A stretch of 31,615 bases of DNA from Bacillota bacterium (lineage in GTDB: Bacteria > Bacillota > Clostridia > DSM-8532). The notes under the pieces were generated by a model. The model made no database searches and was not told the origin of the DNA. It worked only from the letters and a program-made list of their open reading frames with translations. The translations under genes were made by a program, and so were the position numbers. Shown piece by piece: positions 1 through 6,912 of this stretch (positions within the stretch are counted from its first letter, which is position 1; each line of letters opens with the position of its first letter). Where the stretch lies: NCBI GenBank assembly GCA_023459915.1, contig JAEWSN010000070.1, positions 1 to 31,615 of the forward strand, written 5' to 3'.

Positions 1-2
1 CA

Positions 3-98
3 ATTCCCCATTGGCTGAACACAAGGGCGGAGCAAAAGGGAATCAATTTCTCACAAGTGTTGAAAAAAGCGTTGGAAGAAATGCTTCATGTTTCGTAA
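3..98 (+). CDS. HicB-family antitoxin, C-terminal fragment (cut by window edge)
   Basis: The frame opening at base 3 encodes about 31 residues ending in TAA at 96-98. The peptide contains WLNTRAEQKGINFSQVLKKA, which resembles the C-terminal ribbon-helix-helix segment of HicB-type antitoxins (a hydrophobic W-L start, then GINxSQVLxxAL). HicB antitoxins neutralise the HicA mRNA interferase and autorepress their operon. The hicA gene and the rest of hicB would lie to the left, outside the window. The fragment is AT-richer than the SLH gene that follows, which fits a mobile toxin-antitoxin cassette. It is short, so a different ribbon-helix-helix protein is possible. Confidence 0.55.
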   Translation: MPHWLNTRAEQKGINFSQVLKKALEEMLHVS

Positions 99-219
99 CT
101 TTGTATTGATAACTATTCTAGCAAGAAGTCTATGATATTTTCAACTCTAATTCAAATTCCAGGCTGGCGCCGCGGAAGACTTCACGGACGTCAAGGCCAC
201 AGACTGGCATGCGGTCGCC

Positions 220-1866
220 GTGGAGCGCGCTGCTGCCGAGGGACTCATTCAAGGCTTTGCCGGAAAGTTCCGTCCCAACGACAACATCACCCGCCAGGAA
301 GCGGCCACCGTGCTGATGCGCGCGTTCAAGCTCGAGGCGAAGGCTGCCGGTTCCCTGAACACCTTTGCGGACAAGGCAAAAGTGGCCACATGGGCAAAGG
401 AAGCCATGGAATCCCTGGTGTCCAACGGCTACATGAAGGGCCGTGACGGCGGGCTGCTGGCGCCGCTGGAGAATCTCTCCCGCGCCGAAGCGATCACCCT
501 GCTGTTGAATATCGCGGGTGAGCTGGTTCAGACCGCCGAAACCGTTACCGATGACTTTGCGGGCAACGTGGTTGTCAACAAGGCAGGTGTCACCCTGAAG
601 GACAGCACCATTGCAGGCAATCTGTATGTGGCGCAGGGCGTGGGCGACGGCGAACTGGTTCTTGACAATGTCACCCTCACCGGCAAGCTGGTGGTCATGG
701 GTGGCGGCATGAATTCCATCATCATCCGCAACTCCAACATCGGCGCGCTGATGGTCGTGAAGACCGGGGGCACTGTCCGTGTGGTCGCGGTTGGATCTAC
801 CGAAGTTGGCACAGCCAGCATCCTCTCCGGCGGCAAGCTGGAAGAGGAGAACCTCACCGGCGAAGGCTTTGGCGATGTGGAAATCATCATGATTCCCGCG
901 GGCGAGACCTTTGTCCTGGAAGGCGACTTTGATTCCGTGACAGTGGAAACGCCTGTGGCGGACCTGACCATCGACGGCGCTGTGACAGTGATGACCGTGC
1001 TGCCGGCTGCTGCCGGCACCGAGATGACCATCACCGCAACCGGTTCTGTTGGCACCTTGAATTTACAAGGTAAAACAACCGTCGAAGGTACTGGTACCGT
1101 AACAAAGCTGGTTGTCAGCGAATCCGGTTCCACATTGACCATGACCCCCGCGACCGTGGATGTGGTTGGCGACGTGTCTGTTGTGATCGGCAACACCACC
1201 GTGACAGAAGACACCACGACGCCTGCGACCACACCGAGCACCGGCGGTTCTTCCGGGTCCACCACGACCTATGTGGACAAAACCTTCACCATCAGCACCT
1301 CTGTGGATACCATTCCAGTGGCTGTGCGGGTACCGACAGGTTCCACCAATGCGGTTGTTGTGGATCAGATCGTGGATTACATGGTCACCAACTTCAATAC
1401 CCTTTATACCGACAACGCGGAACTGTTCGATCTGATGCAGCTGTTTGAGCATGTCACACCTGCCAATTTGGATGGAACACTGTTTGCTTCAGCAAAAGAT
1501 GAACTCACTGCCTATCGCACAGACTGGACGGATGCCCAAAAGAAGGCATTGTATGCCGCTGTGTTGGCTGTCTTGCAGAGCAATGACGATTCGGCCACTG
1601 AGATTTCAGCACTGGAAGCCGACATGAAGGTCATTGCGGCGACCGTACCCTTCACCAACCTGACATTCAATGGGGAGGCTTTCAAAAGCGCTTCCGTTGT
1701 TGTGGGAGGTGTCACCACAAATTATGTTGAAGGCGGCAACAAGAATGCGCTCATCTCTGCGCTGTTCAACGGACTTCGCTCGGTGTCGGTTTCCAGTGAC
1801 ACGGCTGTCACGGTCACTTTGACCCTGGATGACAACAGCACACGCACAATGACCATTGCAGATTGA
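220..1866 (+). CDS. SLH-domain surface protein with beta-helical repeats, 5'-truncated
   Basis: This is a surface protein of the S-layer-homology class, expected to bind secondary cell-wall polymer. The only possible start after the in-frame stop at 148-150 is GTG 220, but SLH similarity already begins upstream at about 163 (FTDVKATDWHAVAVE in the same frame). The first SLH repeat is therefore cut by that start, and there is no signal peptide or ribosome site. From GTG 220, residues 1-36 finish one SLH repeat (GKFRPNDNITRQEA) and about 48-97 form another. Residues about 105-330 are Val/Gly/Thr-rich and look like a right-handed beta-helix of the type found in other SLH proteins. A Thr/Ser/Gly linker and a 200-residue unknown C-terminal region follow. 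The gene has probably lost its promoter, signal peptide and first SLH repeat and is likely non-functional for export unless fused upstream. Confidence 0.75.
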   Translation: MERAAAEGLIQGFAGKFRPNDNITRQEAATVLMRAFKLEAKAAGSLNTFADKAKVATWAKEAMESLVSNGYMKGRDGGLLAPLENLSRAEAITLLLNIAGELVQTAETVTDDFAGNVVVNKAGVTLKDSTIAGNLYVAQGVGDGELVLDNVTLTGKLVVMGGGMNSIIIRNSNIGALMVVKTGGTVRVVAVGSTEVGTASILSGGKLEEENLTGEGFGDVEIIMIPAGETFVLEGDFDSVTVETPVADLTIDGAVTVMTVLPAAAGTEMTITATGSVGTLNLQGKTTVEGTGTVTKLVVSESGSTLTMTPATVDVVGDVSVVIGNTTVTEDTTTPATTPSTGGSSGSTTTYVDKTFTISTSVDTIPVAVRVPTGSTNAVVVDQIVDYMVTNFNTLYTDNAELFDLMQLFEHVTPANLDGTLFASAKDELTAYRTDWTDAQKKALYAAVLAVLQSNDDSATEISALEADMKVIAATVPFTNLTFNGEAFKSASVVVGGVTTNYVEGGNKNALISALFNGLRSVSVSSDTAVTVTLTLDDNSTRTMTIAD

Positions 1867-1900
1867 TGACCTGCCGGATCACAAGAACTGTATGTATGGC

Positions 1901-1931
1901 GGCAAAGAGGGAGCTCCGCTCCCTCTTTGCC
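1901..1931 (+). terminator. Strong hairpin after the first SLH gene
   Basis: A perfect 14-bp stem (GGCAAAGAGGGAGC pairing with its complement) with a 3-base loop lies 35 bases after the stop codon. No T-run follows, so it may act as a terminator only with Rho or as an mRNA 3'-end stabiliser. Confidence 0.55.
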
Positions 1932-1981
1932 CATACTTGTCTAAAGAACCGATTATTCCCCTTGATTGAGGAGTCCGCTGC

Positions 1982-3097
1982 ATGATGAAATCCCTGATCG
2001 TCCGTATTTCAGTTCTGTTGGCACTTTGCCTGTTGTTGTCATCAATCAATGTTTTTGCAGAAACGGCAGATTACGTATCGTCGAAAGACGGCGATGTGAC
2101 GCGTCTTCCAAGCGCTTCATTCCCAGACGTGCCTGCAGATGCGCTGTCATCGGACATGATCATGCAGTTCCGCGACCGGGGGTTCACCACAGGGTACCCG
2201 GATGGTACCTTTCGACCACATGCCAGCGTGACGCGTTCGGAATTTGTCACCTATGTGAATCGAACCTTTGGATTCACGGAAACAGCCAGCATGACAACCG
2301 GTGCTGCCATCGCGTTTGGACGGGACAAATTGGAAACGCCACCTGTACCGGCCAGCCGGATCCAATTGCCGTTCACGGATGTCACAAAAAACTCCTGGTA
2401 CGTGTCACAAGTGCAAATTGCCTATCGGGAGGCATACCTCAACGGATACCCCGACAAGACGTTTCGCCCATTGAAGCCGATCACCAGACAGGAGGCGGCC
2501 GCCGTCATCAACCGGCTGTTGCAGTTGAAGCAACAAAACCCTGTGACAGTGAAGGACTCTTTGCCGGTATGGGCGGAAACGGATATTCGCGCGCTGGTGG
2601 ACCATGGCATCATGACCCTTGACGATGGTTGGTTCCGTTGCGAGGCGTTGATGACGCGCGAGGAGATGGCGGTATCCCTGATGACGGTTGTGCTCAAACA
2701 AGAGTCGGAGGCTTATGTTGACGCGCTGGAGGCGCCAATGTTGGATATGCCGGCGGCTGGTTCGGGAAGCACGGCGGGAACCGGGGTAACGCCAACAGCA
2801 GCTGTGCTGGAGGCCCTGGAGGGAACTCACGACCGGCTGAGCCGGGTTTTGAACCGGGAAACCGTTTTTGCGCAGGCGCTGGATGAACACCAACGCGCCA
2901 TTGTGCGGGATATTCAGGCTGCCATTGGATCCTATTTGCAGAATTATGAATATGACTATGACACGGCATCGGATGCCGTGCGTGAACAATATCGGGCATT
3001 GACGGATCTTGAGAAGGTTGCGTTGCGCAACGCCATCTCTGCCTCTGTGCCATTGATATGGCTCAATGAGCTGGATCGCTTTTTCCGTGGTGAGTGA
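1982..3097 (+). CDS. Exported SLH-domain protein
   Basis: A 371-residue secreted protein. It has a signal peptide (residues 1-26: MMKS, a hydrophobic core, then NVFAE as the likely cleavage site). Three SLH repeats follow: about 48-95 (GYPDGTFRPHASVTRSEF), 127-180 (GYPDKTFRPLKPITRQEA) and 190-235 (a weaker copy, with the TREEM motif). The C-terminal 120 residues are mostly helical with no recognised domain. The SLH trio normally anchors proteins non-covalently to pyruvylated wall polymer. TGAGGAG lies 8 bases before ATG 1982, supporting this start. The gene follows another SLH gene and precedes the capsule-control genes, so the neighbourhood concerns the cell surface. The function of the C-terminal part is unknown. 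Confidence 0.85.
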   Translation: MMKSLIVRISVLLALCLLLSSINVFAETADYVSSKDGDVTRLPSASFPDVPADALSSDMIMQFRDRGFTTGYPDGTFRPHASVTRSEFVTYVNRTFGFTETASMTTGAAIAFGRDKLETPPVPASRIQLPFTDVTKNSWYVSQVQIAYREAYLNGYPDKTFRPLKPITRQEAAAVINRLLQLKQQNPVTVKDSLPVWAETDIRALVDHGIMTLDDGWFRCEALMTREEMAVSLMTVVLKQESEAYVDALEAPMLDMPAAGSGSTAGTGVTPTAAVLEALEGTHDRLSRVLNRETVFAQALDEHQRAIVRDIQAAIGSYLQNYEYDYDTASDAVREQYRALTDLEKVALRNAISASVPLIWLNELDRFFRGE

Positions 3098-3131
3098 GGA
3101 GATGACTCGCTGATAAGGATATCATTTATTG

Positions 3132-3149
3132 ACAAGGGGTTTCCCTTGT
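3132..3149 (+). other. Small stem-loop in the leader of the Wzz-like gene
   Basis: ACAAGGG and CCCTTGT form a 7-bp stem around GTTT, 14 bases before the first possible start codon. TTGAC occurs just before and just after it. It could influence translation initiation. No known riboswitch is recognisable. Confidence 0.3.
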
Positions 3150-3162
3150 TGACGGGAGCGGT

Positions 3163-4071
3163 ATGGCTGAAAGCGAAGTTCGGATCATCGAAAATGGGGA
3201 GAGAGACATGACCGAAGAAATTGATCTGCTGGAATTGATGCAGATTCTCCTGAAAAGAAAATGGCTCATCATTGCCCTGACCATTCTGGGTGCGGCCATG
3301 GGTCTTGTGGCCACCATGGTGATGGTCACACCCGTGTATCAGGCGGATACCACCCTGATGGTCAGCAGTTCCAAGGGCTCCGGCCTTGGGGACATTGCGG
3401 CCAGCATCGATCTGGGCAGCCTGAATCTGAGCCAGAAGCTGGTGGTCACCTACAGCGAAATTGTGAAGAGCCGCATTGTGCTCGAGCAGGTGATTGAGAA
3501 GCTCTCGTTGCCCACGACATACGAGAAACTGTTGGGCACCATCACATCCAAACCTGTTGGGAATACGGAGATTCTGAAGATTTCGGTGCAGCACCCCGAT
3601 CCGGCCATGGCCGCACAGATTGCGAACAAGATTTCCGACGTGTTCATCAAGGAAGTGATGCGCATCATGAAGGTGTCCAATGTGGAGATCATCGATGCGG
3701 CCATTCCCCTGACGAATCCCATCAACTACAGGCCCACCATGAATGCCGCCATTGGCGGTGTGCTGGGCGGCATGTTGTCGGTGGGCATTGCGTTCCTGCT
3801 GGCATTCCTGGATCGAACCATCAAGACGGCGGAGGATGTCAAGAAGCACCTGGGGTTGCCTGTGCTCGGCAGTATTGTGGATTTTGACAAGGCGGCCGCA
3901 ACGGATACCGGCAAGTTGGGAAATCGTCACCATCGGCATCATCATCACAATGCCAAAGCGAATGCTAAAATGAATGCCAAAATGAGTGCCAGTCAGAATA
4001 CCAAACAGAGTGGCATCAAGAATGCATCGGGAAAGCCACGGCAGCACAAGAAGCAGGCAGGTGAGGCATGA
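3163..4071 (+). CDS. Wzz/CapA-like polysaccharide chain-length and kinase-adaptor protein
   Basis: A membrane protein of the polysaccharide co-polymerase (Wzz, PF02706) family that controls polymer length and activates the neighbouring BY-kinase. Residues 17-36 carry the typical opening (EEIDLLELMQILLKRKW), followed by a first membrane segment at about 37-57. An extracytoplasmic domain spans about 58-190, and the second membrane segment is about 193-213 after the conserved NPINYRPTMNAA. The cytoplasmic tail is unusual: after VLGSIVDFDKAA it has a His-rich run (NRHHRHHHHN) and Lys/Ala/Asn repeats. ATG 3208, preceded by GGGGAGAGAG, is a good alternative start 15 codons downstream and fits the family's usual N-terminus better. 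The stop overlaps the kinase start (ATGA), so the two are co-translated. Confidence 0.88.
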   Translation: MAESEVRIIENGERDMTEEIDLLELMQILLKRKWLIIALTILGAAMGLVATMVMVTPVYQADTTLMVSSSKGSGLGDIAASIDLGSLNLSQKLVVTYSEIVKSRIVLEQVIEKLSLPTTYEKLLGTITSKPVGNTEILKISVQHPDPAMAAQIANKISDVFIKEVMRIMKVSNVEIIDAAIPLTNPINYRPTMNAAIGGVLGGMLSVGIAFLLAFLDRTIKTAEDVKKHLGLPVLGSIVDFDKAAATDTGKLGNRHHRHHHHNAKANAKMNAKMSASQNTKQSGIKNASGKPRQHKKQAGEA

Positions 4072-4799
4072 AAGAGATCATTGTGCACCATAACCCCAAA
4101 TCTCCTATTTCCGAATCTTACCGCAGCCTGCGGACGAGCGTGCAGTTCGCCAATGTGGACCGCAACACCAAAACCATTCTGGTGACCAGCGCCACGCCCG
4201 GCGAGGGCAAAACCACAACGCTGTGCAATCTGGCGGTGGCCATGGTTCAGAACGGACACAAGGTGATGGTGGTCGACTGCGACATGCGCAAGCCCCGGGT
4301 TCACAAGCTGTTCGAACTGTCAAACCGCAAGGGACTCGCGGACATGCTGTTGCGCGGGGAAGCGCCGGACGGCTATGTGCAGCATATTCCTGAACTGGAG
4401 CTTGATGTCGTCACGGCCGGTCATGTGCCGGCGAATCCGTCCGAACTGCTGCATGCCAAGGCGATGAAGGAACTGGTGGCCTCACTTCGGGAGACATACG
4501 ACTATGTCTTTTTCGATGCTCCGCCGGTGGTGCCCGTCACGGACGCGACCATCATGTCCACCTATATCGATGGCGTGATACTTGTAGTGGCTTCCGGTTC
4601 GGTGGAGACGGAGATTGCGAAACGTGCGCAGGAAGCACTGACCACGGTGGGAGCCAATGTACTGGGTGTTGTGCTCAACAAGATTCCCATGGACGATCCC
4701 CGCGCCTATTCCTCTTATTATTATTATTACGGTTCGAAGCCGGAAGACGAAGTGGACGCGGAGGCCGATGTGCAGGCCGATGAAAAGGCAGATGTATAG
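4068..4799 (+). CDS. BY-type protein tyrosine kinase (CapB/CpsD/YwqD-like)
   Basis: A cytoplasmic bacterial tyrosine kinase that, with the Wzz-like partner, regulates capsule or exopolysaccharide synthesis by autophosphorylating a C-terminal tyrosine cluster. The family features are visible: SPISESYRSLRTS near the N-terminus, Walker A (ATPGEGKTT, residues 42-50), Walker A' (VMVVDCDMRKP), Walker B (VFFDAPP) and a tyrosine cluster SSYYYYYG near the end. After the cluster comes an acidic Asp/Ala/Glu/Val tail (ADVQADEKADV) with internal repetition. The DNA continues the same repeat pattern past the TAG stop, suggesting that the stop arose inside a repeat. It overlaps the upstream gene by 4 bases. 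The phosphatase that would reverse it lies immediately downstream. Confidence 0.93.
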   Translation: MKEIIVHHNPKSPISESYRSLRTSVQFANVDRNTKTILVTSATPGEGKTTTLCNLAVAMVQNGHKVMVVDCDMRKPRVHKLFELSNRKGLADMLLRGEAPDGYVQHIPELELDVVTAGHVPANPSELLHAKAMKELVASLRETYDYVFFDAPPVVPVTDATIMSTYIDGVILVVASGSVETEIAKRAQEALTTVGANVLGVVLNKIPMDDPRAYSSYYYYYGSKPEDEVDAEADVQADEKADV

Positions 4800-4876
4800 G
4801 CGGATGTGCAGGCCTGTGTGGCAGCAGATGAAAAGCTTGATGTATGGGCCAATGCAGGGACACGAAGGAGTGCGTG

Positions 4877-6559
4877 TTGTTTGATATCCATTGCCACCTG
4901 CTCCCTGGAGTGGATGATGGCGCACAATCCATGGATGAAGCGGTGAAAATGGCGCGGATGGCCTGGGATGATGGTGTCCGGGACATGCTGGTCACGCCGC
5001 ATGTGAACCATCCACAGGGATTTGATGGCCCTGCGGACGGCGATGCCGGTGTGCGCCAATTTCAGGCGCTGCAGGAAGCCGTGAAGGCAGTTTGTCCCGG
5101 GTTGCGGCTGCATCAGGGCGCGGAGAACTATTTTCGCCGAAACGGAGGAACCGCGCAATCGACGCGGTTCCAGCCCCTGGCGGAGACGCGATATCTCCTG
5201 GTGGAGTTTTCCCGCGAAATTTCATTGCCGCAACTCCAACACGCCGTTGATGAACTGCAATTGGCCGGCTGGAAGCCGGTGCTGGCCCATGTGGAAGTGT
5301 ATCCTTGCCTGACAGACGGTGGCATGAATGGCGCCGATGAGGGTGCCGGCATGAAAGCCATTGCCCAACTCCGGGCGGATGGCGTGCTGATTCAATGCAA
5401 TGCCGCGCATCTCGTAGCGGGCGGTTCCAATGGTTTCGTGATGCGTCTGTTGCGCAAGGGACTCGTCGATTTCATCGCTTCGGATGGACACAACCTCACC
5501 CTGCGCAAGCCGGTGTTGTCCAAGGCCTTCAAAACTGTCGCGACAAGTTTTGGTGTGCAGGAAGCCAATCGCCTGTTTGTTGAAAACCAGAACGCGTTGC
5601 TTGCCGATGAATTGCTGTCTCGTGAACCGTTTGGAGGTGCCCGCGTTTCGTTTCTGCGCAATCGCCTGCGGTCGTGGCAAGTGGTTGCAGCAGCCTTGAC
5701 GGCAGCCGTATTGCTGTCCGGTGTGGTATACGTCGCACTGGCAATGGGGTCAGACCCCATCGCGAGCACGTCGTCCGTAGTGGAAACGCCTGCCCGCCGT
5801 GCTGGGGGCGAAGCAGAAGGATTGATTGCGGCAGCTGATGATGCTGCGTCTGAAGGTGCTGCGTCTGATAGTGCTACGACTGATAGTGCTGCGTCTGATA
5901 GTGCTGCGTCTGATAGTGTTGCTTCTGATAGTGCTGCGCATGAAGGTGCGGATACGCGTCCACACACGGAAGATGCTCAATCGGCAGAGACTGCATTGAC
6001 AGAAGCGGACGCCGAGGCGTCTTCTGACCCAACAGGGGCCTCTACAGATGAAGCAACAGCCGTTGCGACAGATGAATCAATTTCTGGAACAACATCAGGA
6101 ATGGCGCCAGGAACATCAGCAGAGACAACGTCCGCAGCGATGGGGTCAGACCCCATTGGCGGCGCGGGGGCTGTTCCCGCAGAATGGCAACCCTCTGAAG
6201 CCATCACCGGTGACCCCGCACGGGACGCGCTGGTGGCGAATTATCTAGATTACCTGCATGACCGCGAGCAATTCTATCTGGCGGCGGTGGCGGGTGCTGC
6301 GGAAGAACTGCGGGCCGTCCTGGAGATGGCCGAAGGTCCGGAGCAGGAAGCCGCAGCAAGAGCCGTGCTCGATGCGTTGGGACAGATGGAGGTTCAGTCT
6401 GACAACGACGTATACAAGATCCTGTACGATTTTCAGAACGACCTGGAGGACAACAACTGGGATGTCGGCATCATCAAGTCGTGTCGCGAACACTACTTGA
6501 ACATGAAGGCCGACATCGCCGAACAGTACCGTGAAAAACTCGGGGGTCTGACCCCATAA
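4877..6559 (+). CDS. CapC/YwqE-like PHP tyrosine phosphatase fused to a membrane anchor and C-terminal helical domain
   Basis: Residues 1-250 are a PHP-fold manganese-dependent protein tyrosine phosphatase that would dephosphorylate the BY-kinase. Metal-binding motifs are DIHCHLLPGVDDG, TPHVNHP, LAHVEVY and ASDGHN. Start TTG 4877 is chosen because AAGGAG lies 6 bases before it and it gives the family opening M-x-DIHxH; GTG 4874 or ATG 4844 are alternatives. Family members are normally soluble and end near residue 255. Here a membrane segment (about 268-289) follows, then a 130-residue Ala/Ser/Asp/Glu/Thr-rich region with 15-bp repeats (SAASD units), then a predicted helical domain (about 430-556) of unknown family. 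Three GGGGTCAGACCCC-type palindromes lie in the added part, giving MGSDPI at 290 and 422 and GGLTP at the last codons. If the anchor crosses once, the helical domain is outside the cell. Confidence 0.85.
   Translation: MFDIHCHLLPGVDDGAQSMDEAVKMARMAWDDGVRDMLVTPHVNHPQGFDGPADGDAGVRQFQALQEAVKAVCPGLRLHQGAENYFRRNGGTAQSTRFQPLAETRYLLVEFSREISLPQLQHAVDELQLAGWKPVLAHVEVYPCLTDGGMNGADEGAGMKAIAQLRADGVLIQCNAAHLVAGGSNGFVMRLLRKGLVDFIASDGHNLTLRKPVLSKAFKTVATSFGVQEANRLFVENQNALLADELLSREPFGGARVSFLRNRLRSWQVVAAALTAAVLLSGVVYVALAMGSDPIASTSSVVETPARRAGGEAEGLIAAADDAASEGAASDSATTDSAASDSAASDSVASDSAAHEGADTRPHTEDAQSAETALTEADAEASSDPTGASTDEATAVATDESISGTTSGMAPGTSAETTSAAMGSDPIGGAGAVPAEWQPSEAITGDPARDALVANYLDYLHDREQFYLAAVAGAAEELRAVLEMAEGPEQEAAARAVLDALGQMEVQSDNDVYKILYDFQNDLEDNNWDVGIIKSCREHYLNMKADIAEQYREKLGGLTP
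5744..5760. repeat. GGGGTCAGACCCC palindrome (in-gene, MGSDPI)
   Basis: ATGGGGTCAGACCCCAT is an 8+1+8 inverted repeat just after the membrane segment of the phosphatase fusion. It is read as MGSDPI. Confidence 0.95.
5838..5950 (+). repeat. 15-bp coding tandem repeat (SAASD units)
   Basis: About six imperfect copies of GCTGCGTCTGATAGT lie within the phosphatase fusion. They encode an Ala/Ser/Asp linker outside the PHP domain. The copies differ by single bases, so the array is not an assembly duplicate. Confidence 0.9.
6140..6156. repeat. GGGGTCAGACCCC palindrome (in-gene, MGSDPI)
   Basis: A second full 17-base copy in the same gene and phase, between the low-complexity linker and the C-terminal helical domain. 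Confidence 0.95.
6543..6555. repeat. GGGGTCTGACCCC palindrome at a stop codon
   Basis: An inverted-orientation copy forming the last codons of the phosphatase fusion (GLTP). The flanking AT plus AA supplies the TAA stop. Confidence 0.95.
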
Positions 6560-6600
6560 AGTTGGGTTCAACACCGCAGCGAGGGCGTTGAATCTTGGAA

Positions 6601-6647
6601 ACCGGATGTGCCATGGCGTATGCCGCGCGCACATCCGGTCTTTTTTT
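6601..6647 (+). terminator. Rho-independent terminator of the capsule-control operon
   Basis: ACCGGATGTGC pairs with GCACATCCGGT across a 17-base loop and is followed by CTTTTTTT. It lies 41 bases after the stop of the phosphatase fusion and should end the 3163-6559 transcript. Confidence 0.92.
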
Positions 6648-6912
6648 GCCATAGATATTGACAATTAACAATAAAATGGTTTCAATGGATTGGCAGATTC
6701 ACTTTCGGATGATGGCACATCTTCTTTCATGTGGTGCAGTGATTCTTTTTTCATCTCATTGACAAAAAGCAATATTTGTTGTTATGTTATAGATTGCTGG
6801 GTTTGCATGCATTTCCCGGGTAAGAATAGAACAGCACAAAGTCTGGCGGTCTGGGATGAAAGACGTATGTGCCGGTACAACATGTGTTTTTGCAGCATGG
6901 ACACGGAGCGCG
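6648..6912 (+). promoter_or_regulatory. AT-rich intergenic region with a promoter for the diguanylate cyclase gene
   Basis: TTGACA at 6759-6764 is followed after 17-18 bases by TTATGT/TATGTT (6782-6788), a plausible sigma-A promoter about 125 bases before the chosen start. Another TTGACA at 6658 has no convincing -10. No other gene is seen in the 350-base gap between 6559 and 6913. Confidence 0.6.

Noticed and set aside
2956..4047. A long minus-strand open frame across the Wzz-like gene
   Set aside because: His/Gln-rich nonsense composition typical of an antisense shadow; the forward frame matches a known family.
5744..5760. GGGGTCAGACCCC as a transcription terminator or operator
   Set aside because: Most copies lie within reading frames without a T-run, at varied positions relative to genes, so a shared terminator or operator role is unlikely.
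6856..6912. Start of the diguanylate cyclase at ATG 6856
   Set aside because: No ribosome site precedes it and the added residues do not resemble a signal or membrane segment; ATG 6913 has GGAG at suitable distance.
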